Notes: generated by a model not told the origin, from the sequence alone. A stretch of 64,000 nucleotides of DNA from Caldicoprobacter algeriensis (GCF_023838525.1 NZ_JAHUQD010000002.1:185152-249151), one strand, 5' to 3'; shown: positions 53,829-63,981, counted from the first letter of the stretch. Made by a program: numbers and translations.

Positions 53829-55004
53829 TTACGCTCTAGCTCTGTTTTTTGACAGCACATCAAACGCTACGGCCATCAGCAGAACAAAACCTTTAATGAT
53901 CATCTGCATATCACTGCCCACACCCATTATGGACATGCCGTTGTTGAGCACACCCATAACCAGTGCGCCAATAATGGCTCCGCTAACGGTACCAACACCG
54001 CCGTAGGCCGATGCACCACCAATAAAGCAAGCTGCAATCGCATCGAGCTCAAAGTTGATACCCGCTTGCGGTGAAGCCGCATTTAAACGTGCAGCAAATA
54101 CAATACCGGCTACTGCCGCTAAAAAAGCCATATTTACATAGGTAAAAAACAGGACTTTATTTGTATTTATACCTGAAAGCTTTGCGGCCTTCTCGTTACC
54201 TCCCATAGCATAAATATAACGTCCCGGTACGGTTTTTGTGGTAAAAAAGGAATAGACTAAAACTAATATTCCTATCAAAACAAATATAATGGGCAATCCT
54301 TTGTAGGCCGCCAGCCAGTAGGCAAACAGATTTATACCCGCCAATATCAATATAATTTGGGCAATAAACAGCGGCATCGTAACTACCTCAAAGTTGTATT
54401 TTTTCTGTTCGGCTCTCTTCTTAAACTGCAAGATTACATAAATGATAGAAATAATCGCTCCAACTACCAGAGCCGTAATATTCAACTTGGTGCCAAAGCC
54501 TCCAAACACATCTGGAATAAAGCCCGAACTTATTAGCTGAAATTTCTCTGGAAAGGGCGATAATGTAAGCCCTTTTAACATGGCAATGGTAAGTCCCCTG
54601 AACATAAGCATTCCCGCAAGAGTTACGATAAAAGCGGGTATTCTTAAATAGGCAATCCAGAACCCCTGCCATATCCCTATTGCTATCCCTATTAAGAGAC
54701 ATATAAATATGGTCAAACCCACGTCCATTTTCATATTGATTATAAGGGTCCCCGCAATGGCGCCAATAAAGGCACTTACAGAACCTACCGAAAGGTCAAT
54801 GTTACCACCCGACAATATACAAAGCGTCATACCGATAGCCAGAATTAATACATAGCTGTTCTGCAGAACCAGGTTTGTGACATTCTGGGGTAAAAGAAGA
54901 ATGCCATCGGTAAGAATCTGAAAAAATATAGATATAACAATGAGAGCAATAAACATAGCATATTGTCTTACGTTGTTTTTAAAAACATCTTTAATGGTTT
55001 GCAT
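53829..55004 (-). CDS. xylH: Sugar ABC transporter permease, XylH/GguB type
   Basis: 391 residues, about 10 or more helices of the RbsC/XylH family: LAIGMTLCILSGGNIDLSVGSVSAFIGAIAGTLI, LRIPAFIVTLAGMLMFRGLTIAMLKG, GINTNKVLFFTYVNMAFLAAVAGIVFAARLNAASPQAG and FIGGASAYGGVGTVSGAIIGALVMGVLNNGMSIMGV. Its size, longer than RbsC, fits the multiple-monosaccharide/xylose group. Start overlaps the ATPase stop (TAATG). AAGGAGG site within xylG. Confidence 0.9.
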   Translation of the reverse strand: MQTIKDVFKNNVRQYAMFIALIVISIFFQILTDGILLLPQNVTNLVLQNSYVLILAIGMTLCILSGGNIDLSVGSVSAFIGAIAGTLIINMKMDVGLTIFICLLIGIAIGIWQGFWIAYLRIPAFIVTLAGMLMFRGLTIAMLKGLTLSPFPEKFQLISSGFIPDVFGGFGTKLNITALVVGAIISIIYVILQFKKRAEQKKYNFEVVTMPLFIAQIILILAGINLFAYWLAAYKGLPIIFVLIGILVLVYSFFTTKTVPGRYIYAMGGNEKAAKLSGINTNKVLFFTYVNMAFLAAVAGIVFAARLNAASPQAGINFELDAIAACFIGGASAYGGVGTVSGAIIGALVMGVLNNGMSIMGVGSDMQMIIKGFVLLMAVAFDVLSKNRARA

Positions 55005-56539
55005 TACACGACCTCCTTAATGCTCTGCATAATGCATTTCATTATGCTCTCTTGAGATGCTTCCTCACGATCAAGTTCCCCTACAATCATTCCCTCATTC
55101 ATAACATATACTCGATCGCACATTCCCAAAATCTCGGGAAGTTCAGAAGAAATAAGAATAACAGCTTTCCCTTCCTCAGCAAGGTTGTTTATAATCTTAT
55201 AAATCTCATATTTAGCACCTACATCTATACCCCTGGTAGGTTCGTCCAGTATCAGTATATCAGGCTTAGCAAAAATCCATTTGCTAAGTAGAACCTTTTG
55301 CTGATTTCCTCCTGATAAATTGCCTGTCTTCTGCAACACGCTGCTGCATTTAATATTGAGTTTTCTGCGATACTCTTCAGCAACGTATATTTCCCTGTTT
55401 TCATCAACCACCAGGTTTTTGCTTATATTATCAAGGCTTGCAAGGGAGATATTTCTTTTAATATCATCAATCAAAATAAGTCCGGCTGATTTCCGATCTT
55501 CGGTAACATAAGCCAAACCATTCTCTATCGCCTGGCGCACACTATTCAGCACCAGTTCTCTGCCGTTCTTTATTATCTGTCCGCTTATATGCTTTCCGTA
55601 AGATTTACCAAACACGCTCATGGCAAACTCGGTCCTACCTGAGCCCATAAGGCCGTATATCCCTACAATTTCACCTTTTCGCACCTTTATGTTTACATCC
55701 TTAATCACTTTTCTGCCTTCAATCAAAGGATGATACACATTCCAGTTTCTCACTTCAAAAATAACTTCGCCAATTTTGCGCGTTCGTTCAGGGAAACGGT
55801 TTGTAAGCTCACGTCCTACCATTCCTTTGATAATCCTGTCTTCACTTACATCATCTTTATGTTTATCAAGTGTTTCAACCACACGACCGTCCCTGAGAAT
55901 TGTAATGGAATCGGCAACTTTTAGCACTTCATTCAACTTATGCGAAATTAATATGCAAGTAATCCCTTCTTTTTTAAGCTCCAAGAGAAGATTCAAAAGA
56001 TTCTCTGAATCCTCTTCATTTAAAGCGGCTGTTGGCTCATCCAAAATAAGCAGCTTTACATTCTTGGCCAGTGCCTTTGCAATTTCCACAAGCTGCTGTT
56101 TACCCACACCTATATCTTTTACAAGGGTAGCAGGATTTTCCCTAAGCCCTACTCTTTTCATAAGCTCGGCAGCCTGCATATGGGTTTGATTCCAGTTTAT
56201 CAGCCACCTTTTTGCCCTTTCGTTCCCTAAAAAGATATTTTCTCCTATAGAAAGAGACGGTACCAGAGCCAGCTCCTGGTGAATGATGACTATCCCGGTT
56301 TTCTCGCTGTCCTTGATACCTTTAAAGATGCATTCCTTACCTTCAAAGAAGATACTACCACTATAAGTGCCATAAGGGTAAACACCGCTCAGTACATTCA
56401 TAAGGGTGGATTTTCCGGCCCCGTTTTCACCCACCAGCGCATGGATTTCGCCTTTTCGAACCTTGAGGTTAACGTTGTCCAGCGCTTTTACCCCCGGGAA
56501 AAGTTTTGTAATATTTCTCATTTCAAGAATGTATTCCAC
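55004..56539 (-). CDS. xylG: Sugar ABC transporter ATP-binding protein, XylG/GguA type
   Basis: About 511 residues with two ABC domains: Walker [26 protein letters not shown], signature [14 protein letters not shown], Walker [12 protein letters not shown]; the second domain has [30 protein letters not shown] and [15 protein letters not shown]. Typical for monosaccharide importers, with the YPYGTYSG insert of the xylose/multiple-sugar group. Start chosen as GTG 56539 ([19 protein letters not shown]); upstream ATGs lack ribosome sites. Confidence 0.92.
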   Translation of the reverse strand: MEYILEMRNITKLFPGVKALDNVNLKVRKGEIHALVGENGAGKSTLMNVLSGVYPYGTYSGSIFFEGKECIFKGIKDSEKTGIVIIHQELALVPSLSIGENIFLGNERAKRWLINWNQTHMQAAELMKRVGLRENPATLVKDIGVGKQQLVEIAKALAKNVKLLILDEPTAALNEEDSENLLNLLLELKKEGITCILISHKLNEVLKVADSITILRDGRVVETLDKHKDDVSEDRIIKGMVGRELTNRFPERTRKIGEVIFEVRNWNVYHPLIEGRKVIKDVNIKVRKGEIVGIYGLMGSGRTEFAMSVFGKSYGKHISGQIIKNGRELVLNSVRQAIENGLAYVTEDRKSAGLILIDDIKRNISLASLDNISKNLVVDENREIYVAEEYRRKLNIKCSSVLQKTGNLSGGNQQKVLLSKWIFAKPDILILDEPTRGIDVGAKYEIYKIINNLAEEGKAVILISSELPEILGMCDRVYVMNEGMIVGELDREEASQESIMKCIMQSIKEVV

Positions 56540-56618
56540 TGCTCTATCAACCCCTAGTATCATTGTATTAACAATAATATGGTCTCCAGACAGCAAAAAC
56601 CTATGCGACATGATATTC

Positions 56619-56651
56619 ACAAGCCGAACAGCTAACAACTGTTCGGCTTGT
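56619..56651 (-). repeat. Stem-loop between xylF and xylG
   Basis: ACAAGCCGAACAG (56619-56631) / CTGTTCGGCTTGT (56639-56651), perfect 13-bp stem, 7-nt loop, no T run. It lies just after the binding-protein gene, where a hairpin often raises the level of the binding protein over the membrane components. Confidence 0.7.
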
Positions 56652-56676
56652 AAATACGCATTATTTATTACTTCAA

Positions 56677-57777
56677 TTACTGCTTTAGATCAGCCTCGGT
56701 ATAATAACCGCTGTCCAGCAATATCTCCTTATAATTGTTGACATCTACATATACGGGATCGCACAGGAATGAAGGAACTACCTTCACTCCATTATGATAA
56801 GTCTTGGTGTCATTCACAGGTACCTCTTTGCCCTGAATTATAGCTTCAATCATCTCAACAACCTTAGCGGCAAGTACCCTTGTATCCTTAAACACCGACA
56901 TCGACTGCTGTCCATTGATCATGGCAATTACATTGGGTTTATCACAGTCCTGTCCTGTTAGAATTGGATACGGTTTATCAGGTGTACCATACCCGTTATT
57001 TTTAAGGGAAGCAACAATACCTATTGCTAAACTGTCATTGGGCGATAATATAGCATCCAGCTTGGTCCCATCCGCATAATAAGCCGTTATCAAATTGTCC
57101 ATCCTTGCCTGAGCTTTAGCAGAATCCCAACCCGGAATGGCCACCGTTACAAAATCCTTTTGTCCGCTTACCACGACTAGCTGGCCGTTGTCGATGTAAG
57201 GCTTAAGCACGCTCATAGCACCATTGTAGAAAAAGGTAGCATTATTGTCATCGGGTGAACCCGCAAATATCTCTATGTTGTATGGCCCCTTACCTTCTTT
57301 CAACCCGAGCTTCTCTTCAATATACTGCCCCTGGATTACACCTACCTTGAAATTGTCAAATGTTGCATAGTAATCAACGTGCTCTGATTGCATAATAAGG
57401 CGATCGTATGCAATAACCTCTATACCATTATCAGCTGCTTTTTTAAGCACATCAGTAAGAGCTGAACCATCGATAGCTGCAATTACCAGAACCTTGCTAC
57501 CTTTAAGAATCATATTCTCAATTTGCTGTATCTGCGTATTTACATCATTGTTCGCGTACTGAAGGTCAACCTTGTATCCTTTAGCCTCAAGTTGAGCTTT
57601 CAAATTGGCTCCGTCCTGATTCCACCGCTGCAAAGACTGAGTGGGCATGGAAACACCAATCAAAATATCCTTCTTGTCCGAGGAACTAGATGAAGGATTA
57701 GATGAAGTTGATGAACCACACGCAGCAATGCTCAACATAATAGCAGCTGCCAAAACAAGAATAATAAGTTTCTTCAT
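56677..57777 (-). CDS. xylF: Sugar-binding lipoprotein of the XylF/ChvE type
   Basis: 366 residues. Lipobox LSIAACG with a Ser-rich linker ([16 protein letters not shown]), then a periplasmic-binding fold: [126 protein letters not shown]. Matches ChvE/XylF multiple-monosaccharide proteins. AAGGGGGAG site. First gene of xylFGH on the minus strand, 159 nt after the yesN start region. Confidence 0.92.
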   Translation of the reverse strand: MKKLIILVLAAAIMLSIAACGSSTSSNPSSSSSDKKDILIGVSMPTQSLQRWNQDGANLKAQLEAKGYKVDLQYANNDVNTQIQQIENMILKGSKVLVIAAIDGSALTDVLKKAADNGIEVIAYDRLIMQSEHVDYYATFDNFKVGVIQGQYIEEKLGLKEGKGPYNIEIFAGSPDDNNATFFYNGAMSVLKPYIDNGQLVVVSGQKDFVTVAIPGWDSAKAQARMDNLITAYYADGTKLDAILSPNDSLAIGIVASLKNNGYGTPDKPYPILTGQDCDKPNVIAMINGQQSMSVFKDTRVLAAKVVEMIEAIIQGKEVPVNDTKTYHNGVKVVPSFLCDPVYVDVNNYKEILLDSGYYTEADLKQ

Positions 57778-57936
57778 TTAGAGCTCCCCCTTCATTGATA
57801 TAAGGATTTATCAACCATGCCCATTATACAATTCTTACAATTGATCCTCAACGTAATTAGATGCCCAGTTGCTTTAAAAACATGCTTTCTTAAAAAGCAA
57901 TATTTTACTGATCTGAACTCTATTGCGGTACAGGCT

Positions 57937-59250
57937 TCAGTGCAATTTTTCCCTGTACTCGGTCGGAGTCACCCCTTCGTATTTTTTAAATACCTTGCTA
58001 AAATAATTAGGATCATTGTACCCTACTAAATAGCAAATCTCTTTGACGCTGAGAGATTCGTCCTTAAGCAATTCCTTGGCCTTGTTTATCCTAATTAAAT
58101 TTAGATAATCAGAGAAATTATACCCAAACACCTTTTTAAAGGTACGACTGAAGTAATAGGGGCTTAAATTAAATCTTGCGGCAGTATCTTTAAGGTTAAT
58201 ATCTTCTCTCAAGTTATCGGTAATATATTGCTCTATCGCTTTAAAAAGAGCAAACTTTTCCCCGTAATCATTTTTAAGCCTGTCATCTACAAACTGATGA
58301 TCCTGCTCTATGAAATGTTCGACATCTTCATAATGAACTACACTGACATTTTCAGATGAATATTCCAAAGCTTTACGGGCTTCCTGATACGACTCATGCA
58401 TTAATTGTATGCCATCATAGCATCTCCCTAAGCCAATTCTCACCGATACGCCAAAAAATCTCTTTACCTCGCTTTTAACATCTAAAGCCAGATTGATGAC
58501 ATTTAGTTTAGTCTCTTCTGTACTATTAGAAAACGGCATCTCAATGAAATAAACCAAATCCTTGGTAAAACGATAACTTCCTATGGCCTTATAACGTTGA
58601 TTCAAAAAAAGCTTTATATGTTCGCCAATCTGAGTCTTTAATCCTTCTGTAACGTAAATCATTCCATTGCTATCTTTTTCTTTTAGCTTTACCACCATAC
58701 AAAACGAACTTTTAAAATACATGTTCAAATAGTCCATATACATTTCAACGTCAATGACTTCTAGCATATCATTAACAATGGAATAGCTCAGCTCATTTTC
58801 CATTACAGGAATCAAATTGTATATCTTCTCCTGGTATTCAATCTCTCTCTTGCGTTTTTCTTTCTCGGATTGTACGTGTTCAACAGCCTCCATGATTTTG
58901 TTCCGCAATTCCACACGATCAAATGGCTTTAAAATATATTCTCTGACGTTATTCCTTACTGCTTCCACGGCATAGTCAAAATAGTCATATGCTGTAAGAA
59001 TCATAAAATAAGCATAAGGTAGGAAATTCCTAATCTCCTGTATGGCTTTTAATCCATCAATCCCTGGCATTTTTATATCGATAATTATAATATCGGGTCT
59101 TAGACGTTCAGAAACCTCTATGGCCTCCCTTCCATTCCGTGCCTCTCCGATTTCAATCTGCCCTTCTTTTCCCTTAAAGGCAGTTTCTATCACTTCTCTT
59201 ATGGAATCACGGACATACTTTTCGTCATCGGCAACTAAAAATCTTAACAT
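57937..59250 (-). CDS. YesN-type response regulator with AraC DNA-binding domain
   Basis: 437 residues: receiver domain (LVADDEKYVRDSIREVIE, phospho-Asp in IIIIDIKMPGIDGLKAIQEI, Lys in REYILKPFDRVELRNKI), a linker with a possible GGDEF-derived fold (about 140-310), and a C-terminal double HTH AraC domain (LKDTAARFNLSPYYFSRTFKKVFGYNFSDYLNLIRINKAKELL, LVGYNDPNYFSKVFKKYEGVTPTEYREKLH). Encoded 8 nt after the kinase gene and upstream of xylFGH, which it probably activates. Confidence 0.93.
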   Translation of the reverse strand: MLRFLVADDEKYVRDSIREVIETAFKGKEGQIEIGEARNGREAIEVSERLRPDIIIIDIKMPGIDGLKAIQEIRNFLPYAYFMILTAYDYFDYAVEAVRNNVREYILKPFDRVELRNKIMEAVEHVQSEKEKRKREIEYQEKIYNLIPVMENELSYSIVNDMLEVIDVEMYMDYLNMYFKSSFCMVVKLKEKDSNGMIYVTEGLKTQIGEHIKLFLNQRYKAIGSYRFTKDLVYFIEMPFSNSTEETKLNVINLALDVKSEVKRFFGVSVRIGLGRCYDGIQLMHESYQEARKALEYSSENVSVVHYEDVEHFIEQDHQFVDDRLKNDYGEKFALFKAIEQYITDNLREDINLKDTAARFNLSPYYFSRTFKKVFGYNFSDYLNLIRINKAKELLKDESLSVKEICYLVGYNDPNYFSKVFKKYEGVTPTEYREKLH

Positions 59251-59258
59251 GGCTTTCT

Positions 59259-60758
59259 CTACTCCTTTATAGGAATTTTGAGGTACACCCTTGTACCAAA
59301 ACCCTTTTTGCTCTCAATTGAGAAAATATCATCACGACCATACATTAGCTTGAGTCGTTGAACAACGCTCCTTATGCCTAACCCCGTAGTATGTCCCACA
59401 GGCCGCTGTTCCGGGCTATCTGACATAATTTCTTTCAACATACCCTCGTCCATACCACAGCCCGTGTCCTCTATAAGTATTGTACAGAAACTCCCTTGCT
59501 CGGTTATTTCAATATTTATAACTCCGCCCTCTTCTTTGGGCTCTATACCGTGTATAAACGCGTTTTCTACAAAAGGCTGTAGGGTCATCGCCGGAACCAC
59601 TACCTTTTTCAAATCAACATTGATCTTTAAATTAAACTCAAACCTGTCCTCATACCTTATTTTTTGAATATACATGTACTGCTTTACAATATTTACTTCC
59701 TCCTCTAAAGTAGCGTTTCGATCCATCATGCTCAAGCTGTACCTTAGAATACCGGCAACCGCTCTTATAAGGCTTTCGGTTTTATGGGCATTTTCTTTGA
59801 CCGCTGTCTGACTTATACAGTTTAAAGTATTGAACAAAAAGTGGGGATTTATCTGCGCCTGTAGGATTTTTAGCTGTGATACCTTTAAGGCATTTTCATA
59901 TCTTAATAGCTTCATCTTCTCGTCCTGAAGCTTCCTTTCCAGTTCGGCTTTTTCCTGCAAAGATTCAATGTATTTGCTTATGTAGGTAATCATCTTGCGG
60001 AAAGCCTCCGAGAGAATATCCAACTCATAAATATATGTCCTCTCGCCCTCGTGATAGGTAAAATCCCCTTTAACCACCTTTTCCGAGGCACTTACCAACT
60101 CTTTCAGCTTTCTAGTGATATCGCCTATGAATAACAGCGTATAAATAGCGCTTAACATCAACGCTACTATTATATAAGCCATCAATACCCTATTAATATA
60201 ATCCTGCTTTTGCTTTAACCCTTTATATATATTGACATTATAATCGAAATAACTGTCGCTCAGCATTGATATAAAAGTATTGCAATAGGATACAATTTCT
60301 TTTGTCCAAACATATTCATCATAGTACACATCAACCCCAGAGCGATCATCATAAATCTCGATAGTGCGATCTGCTGCCTCTTTAAAACTCCCAAGGGAAT
60401 TTAAAAGGTCCCTTAAAATATATTTGCTTCTGATATCCGAATCCTGCTGGAGCGCCATTACATCTTCAACAGCTTTATCATAATAAAATTTATAAAGCCT
60501 TTTGGATTCTTCGGCGTTGGTCAATATATATTGATTAAAGTGGAAAAAGGATTGGTTTAAATTGTTTTTAATTTCATTGGTAATGCTCATTTTGTTCATC
60601 ATAATATTATAAATATTGCTTATTCTGTTGCTCATTATTAAAGACACGCCATTGCTGGTGGCAATAGGCAATATAATAATCACAGCAAATATAATGAACT
60701 TATTTCTTAAGCTACTGGTTTTCGTTATAGTATTCCTGTTGCTGTTTTCTGAACTCAT
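59259..60758 (-). CDS. LytS/YesM-type sensor histidine kinase
   Basis: About 499 residues from the ATG at 60758 (AAGGAAA 8 nt upstream). Helix 1 (FIIFAVIIILPIATSNGVSLI), a periplasmic four-helix region (about 60-190), helix 2 (VLMAYIIVALMLSAIYTLLFI), HAMP, coiled coil (LQEKAELERKLQDEKMKLLRYENALK), then the His-kinase motif LQAQINPHFLFNTLNCISQTAVKENAHK and ATPase boxes (LQPFVENAFIHGIEPKEEGG, IEDTGCGMDEGML, TTGLGIRSVVQRL). It overlaps the binding-protein gene end by 47 nt. Confidence 0.9.
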   Translation of the reverse strand: MSSENSNRNTITKTSSLRNKFIIFAVIIILPIATSNGVSLIMSNRISNIYNIMMNKMSITNEIKNNLNQSFFHFNQYILTNAEESKRLYKFYYDKAVEDVMALQQDSDIRSKYILRDLLNSLGSFKEAADRTIEIYDDRSGVDVYYDEYVWTKEIVSYCNTFISMLSDSYFDYNVNIYKGLKQKQDYINRVLMAYIIVALMLSAIYTLLFIGDITRKLKELVSASEKVVKGDFTYHEGERTYIYELDILSEAFRKMITYISKYIESLQEKAELERKLQDEKMKLLRYENALKVSQLKILQAQINPHFLFNTLNCISQTAVKENAHKTESLIRAVAGILRYSLSMMDRNATLEEEVNIVKQYMYIQKIRYEDRFEFNLKINVDLKKVVVPAMTLQPFVENAFIHGIEPKEEGGVINIEITEQGSFCTILIEDTGCGMDEGMLKEIMSDSPEQRPVGHTTGLGIRSVVQRLKLMYGRDDIFSIESKKGFGTRVYLKIPIKE

Positions 60759-61701
60759 CAAGGTTTTCCTTATCAACCACCAACACATCTGTAATAAACA
60801 ACCCCTTCGTAGTTTTTCCTTCAATGTTATCCATTATGATGTTCACGGCTTTATATCCCATAACATAAGGCTGTTGCACCACGGTAGAAGTAATTATCCC
60901 CTTCTCGATGTTGTCGAGGGTCTCTGGCAAATCATCAAAACAGATAATTTTTACTTTTCCGGTAAGCCCTAAACTTTTAACCGCCTTGGCTGCACCTAAC
61001 CCATCCAAAGCCGAAGTACAAAACAACGCTTTTACATCGGGATGCTGAGTTAAAATCTTTCTGGCTGCCAGCTCGGCTTCCAACAGATACGAGTCTGATG
61101 ACTCAATGGCGGCTATAACTATACTAGAATTGTTACTTATATAGCTTTTAAATCCTTCTACTCTCTCTATCTGATTCTTTACACTTTTGCCGCCCATAAT
61201 TACAGCAACCTTGCCTTCGGTACCTATCTGACGAATCACTTCTCTGCCCCCCACCCTTCCCGCTTCTACATTATCCGTGCCCACATATGCAAGGCGCTTG
61301 CTGTTTTCGGCATCTGAGTCAACGGTAACTAACGGAATACCACCTTCTATGACTTTATTTATGACATCATTATATCGCGTTTCATCCTGCACATAGGCTA
61401 TTATTCCACTAACTCTTGCAGCATACGCCATCTTGATCAACTTTATGCCCTCCTCAACGCTTGCACTCTCGGGGCCCTGAAAATCTACTATGACACCTCT
61501 TTCCTTGGCAGCCTTTTCTGCTCCTAACCTCACCTGTTTCCAGTAAGGATTGGCGTAAACGTGGCTAATAAGCACTATTTTGGGTTTTATCTCCTCTTCA
61601 ACAGGTTTCTCATATTTTAGGCTGTCAAGTAATGCAGCATTAAATCCAATGAATACTAAAACTACCAAATAATATACAGAATACTTGAGCAGCCTTTTCA
61701 C
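60712..61701 (-). CDS. Membrane-anchored sugar-sensing protein (XylFII-like)
   Basis: About 329 residues. An uncleaved N-terminal helix (YSVYYLVVLVFIGFNAALLDS) anchors a LacI/RbsB-type binding domain: IVLISHVYANPYWKQVRLGAEKAAKERGVIVDFQGPESASVEEGIKLIKMAYA, GIPLVTVDSDAENSKRLAYVGTDNVEAG, VAVIMGGKSVKNQIERVEGFKSYI. Located just upstream of LytS and YesN, this is the XylFII-LytS-YesN arrangement known from Clostridium beijerinckii xylose control. The second GTG (61701) is best placed after AAAGGGG. IS DNA starts about 29 nt upstream. Confidence 0.88.
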   Translation of the reverse strand: MKRLLKYSVYYLVVLVFIGFNAALLDSLKYEKPVEEEIKPKIVLISHVYANPYWKQVRLGAEKAAKERGVIVDFQGPESASVEEGIKLIKMAYAARVSGIIAYVQDETRYNDVINKVIEGGIPLVTVDSDAENSKRLAYVGTDNVEAGRVGGREVIRQIGTEGKVAVIMGGKSVKNQIERVEGFKSYISNNSSIVIAAIESSDSYLLEAELAARKILTQHPDVKALFCTSALDGLGAAKAVKSLGLTGKVKIICFDDLPETLDNIEKGIITSTVVQQPYVMGYKAVNIIMDNIEGKTTKGLFITDVLVVDKENLDEFRKQQQEYYNENQ

Positions 61702-61729
61702 CTTTTTCACCCCTTTGTTAAAGGAAAGT

Positions 61730-63626
61730 ACGCTCTCGAAAAGTCAGAGAGCTTTATTTATATGTGTTTCAGGACTCAGCCTTTAAGCTTCACCCCTACT
61801 TTGTAAACAACTTTCATATCCTAATTTCCATTTATTACAACTTTACTTTCTTAGCTCTTACCCCCAAAATAGTTTTATGTTCTCTATTTCTATTTCGTTT
61901 GGGGGGTTTTACACATGTTAAGAAACTGGCAATCTCATTCTGATTATCAACAGCATCTTATACAACGTCTATCTGCCTATGATCAAAAAGAAAAAAGCAG
62001 GCTCCTTGAGTTCGATAAAGCTATCTCTAAGCTCTATCTCCTCAACCTGGATAACCTGCTCCCAATAATAAAACCTCTTTACCCTGACTTCGGTCGCCCC
62101 GCTAAAAATCAGCAGGGCATAATACGTTCTTTAGTATTAATGCTTGAACTACAGGTATATTCTATCACAAATTGGGCCAAAAGGGTACAACATGATCAAC
62201 TTCTTTTCGATATTTGTGGCTTTGATTCCGATAAAGCCCCTGGTGTCGGCTCCTACTATGACCTGCTCTGGCGCTTCTGGCTTGCTTCTCATAAAAAACT
62301 CCTAAAAAGAATACGCAATCTCCGCCCATTCTCTCCTAAACCTAATAAAAGACTTAAACCTAACCAAAAGCTGCCCAACAAACACCCAGGCATCGTAAGA
62401 AAACTTGTAGATCGCACTATTAAATGCAAACTCCCTGACTTTAGACCCGAAAAAATCCTTCAAGAATTCCTCGCTCGCTGCCTCGTCGATACCTCCGCCC
62501 AAATGGGCCTCTTAGGTGATACTTCCAAACTATCTGTTGCCTTCGATGGCTCATCTTACAAGTCTGGAGCAAGCCATTACGGCACCAAAGTCTGTGACTG
62601 CCGCTTAAAAGGTATCTACAACTGTACCTGTCCAAGGCGCTTTTCTGACCCCGAGGCAACCTGGGGCTGGGATAGCTACCGCAACCAGTGGTTCTACGGA
62701 AGCACTCTCTTTACCGTCACCGCCTCCGATAGCCCCTATGACCTACCTATATACATGCGAATAGTCCAGGCCAACCGTCACGATAGCGTTACTACCATCT
62801 TTGCTTCGAGGGACATCCATTCTATCTACCACAACCTCAGCTTTAAACATTTCATCGCTGACGGCGCTATGGATAATTACCCAACTTATGACCTACTCAA
62901 ACACTATAACATGATACCTTTCATAGCACTGGATTCTCGTACTAAACTTAAATTTGACTACCCTCATCCTGACATCCTTTGCTTTGATGACAAAGGAAAA
63001 CCTATATGTCCTGGTGGTATCCCTTATCAAAACTGGGGCTACAGTAAACCTAAAGGTATCAAGTACCGCTGCTGGTTCGCTTGCCATGGTCAAGAACCTC
63101 CTCATGACTGCTTGTGTTCCAAGAGCTCCTACGGTAAAGTAGTTTATATAAAACCCGACTATGACCCTCGAATGTTCCCACCTGTTCCACGCCACACCAA
63201 GGCTTTCAAGGATAAATTCAAAACCAGAACATCGGTGGAACGGACTAATAAGAGATTGTTTATCGACTACAATATTGAAAGAGCTCGCTCAAGAAGCAAT
63301 ATGATGAGGTTTGCCATGGCTACCTTTGCTGCAGTCAATATCCATCTTGATGCCTGGGTTAAACATACAAACTTTAGTTTTGTAGATACCTTTGTCAAAG
63401 CAGCCTAAATAGGTTAGTCTACAACTTTTATAGCTTCATCTACAAGCTTTAAAAACTTTATTTTTAAAGCTTAGGTTGTTATACCCTCTTTCAGGTTATC
63501 CAGGTAATACCATATTAATTTTTCAAGGTACATTTCTAATCTTCCTTGATTGCAAAACTATAATTTGGTCAAAATAACCCTTTCCTAATTTTCTCGTGAA
63601 AATTCCCAGCTACTTTTCGAGAGTGT
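61730..63626 (+). mobile_element. Insertion sequence, about 1.9 kb, DDE transposase type
   Basis: Terminal inverted repeats: left ACGCTCTCGAAAAGT (61730-61744) and right ACTTTTCGAGAGTGT (63612-63626), 14 of 15 matching, so the ends are approximate to a few bases. One transposase gene lies inside. The non-coding right arm is 63409-63611 (AT-rich, no gene seen). A left-end hairpin GCTCTC/GAGAGC is at 61732-61752. I could not identify a target-site duplication by eye. IS family not assigned. Confidence 0.8.
61915..63408 (+). CDS. DDE transposase of the IS element
   Basis: 497 residues, apparently intact. N-terminal domain (LRNWQSHSDYQQHLIQRLSAYDQKEKSRLLEFDKAISKLYLLNL), then an RNase-H-like core with likely catalytic residues Asp in KLSVAFDGSSYKSG, Asp in FKHFIADGAMDNYPTYDLL and Glu in KTRTSVERTNKRLFIDYNIERARSRS. 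A cysteine-rich insertion (KVCDCRLKGIYNCTCPRRFSDPE) may bind zinc. It starts 13 nt after TTTGGGGGG. Length and organisation fit IS1182-like or related groups, but I am not certain. Confidence 0.88.
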   Translation: MLRNWQSHSDYQQHLIQRLSAYDQKEKSRLLEFDKAISKLYLLNLDNLLPIIKPLYPDFGRPAKNQQGIIRSLVLMLELQVYSITNWAKRVQHDQLLFDICGFDSDKAPGVGSYYDLLWRFWLASHKKLLKRIRNLRPFSPKPNKRLKPNQKLPNKHPGIVRKLVDRTIKCKLPDFRPEKILQEFLARCLVDTSAQMGLLGDTSKLSVAFDGSSYKSGASHYGTKVCDCRLKGIYNCTCPRRFSDPEATWGWDSYRNQWFYGSTLFTVTASDSPYDLPIYMRIVQANRHDSVTTIFASRDIHSIYHNLSFKHFIADGAMDNYPTYDLLKHYNMIPFIALDSRTKLKFDYPHPDILCFDDKGKPICPGGIPYQNWGYSKPKGIKYRCWFACHGQEPPHDCLCSKSSYGKVVYIKPDYDPRMFPPVPRHTKAFKDKFKTRTSVERTNKRLFIDYNIERARSRSNMMRFAMATFAAVNIHLDAWVKHTNFSFVDTFVKAA

Positions 63627-63831
63627 TCAAGAAAAAATCTTCCGTTTAACAATAATTGTCATTGTCAACCCATCGTGTCTGTATTTTATTATAGCATTAT
63701 TGTACACCGTATGCGCAATTGTAAAACTTCTCTTATCTGTTATCATGACTTTGTCAGTTAATATTCCAAAAATGTTGAAATCAAGCCATTTTTTCTTTTT
63801 AAAATGCGCAAATTGTACCCACACCTATCCC
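63627..63831 (-). promoter_or_regulatory. Displaced upstream region of the XylFII-LytS-YesN operon (inferred)
   Basis: No gene. On the minus strand it contains TTTACA (63725-63720) 15 nt before TACAAT, TATAAT near 63697, and TTGACAATGACAATTATTG (63672-63650). If the IS was inserted between a promoter and xylFII, this AT-rich block would be the former promoter region, now 1.9 kb away. Inference only. Confidence 0.35.
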
Positions 63832-63981
63832 TTACCATGTAAAAGCTTTTGCTTCTTCAAGAGATAGGACATCCTTGGGTGGTGCTATCCGCAATACCCT
63901 TAATATCTTGTTCGCTCCTTCGCTGAGTTTCATCTTGATCAAGTAAAGCTGCCCGTTTATTTCCACCTCCGTAAACATCAT
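63832..63981 (-). CDS. Small hypothetical protein at the right edge
   Basis: 49 codons from ATG 63981 to TAA 63832-63834, with AAGGGAGG 10 nt upstream at the window edge. Product MMFTEVEINGQLYLIKMKLS continuing EGANKILRVLRIAPPKDVLS and LEEAKAFTW. It reads like a compact beta-rich small protein or the tail of a longer gene re-initiated here; no stop separates it from the edge in the visible upstream codons, so a longer gene is possible. Not recognised. Confidence 0.4.
   Translation of the reverse strand: MMFTEVEINGQLYLIKMKLSEGANKILRVLRIAPPKDVLSLEEAKAFTW

Noticed and set aside
61721..61735. IS target-site duplication
   Set aside because: AAGGAAAGT on the left and TCAAGAAAA on the right look superficially alike but do not match as a direct repeat at the IR borders.
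63627..63824. 65-codon minus-strand frame right of the IS
   Set aside because: AT-rich, no ribosome site, composition like non-coding DNA, and the strand is better explained as a displaced promoter region.
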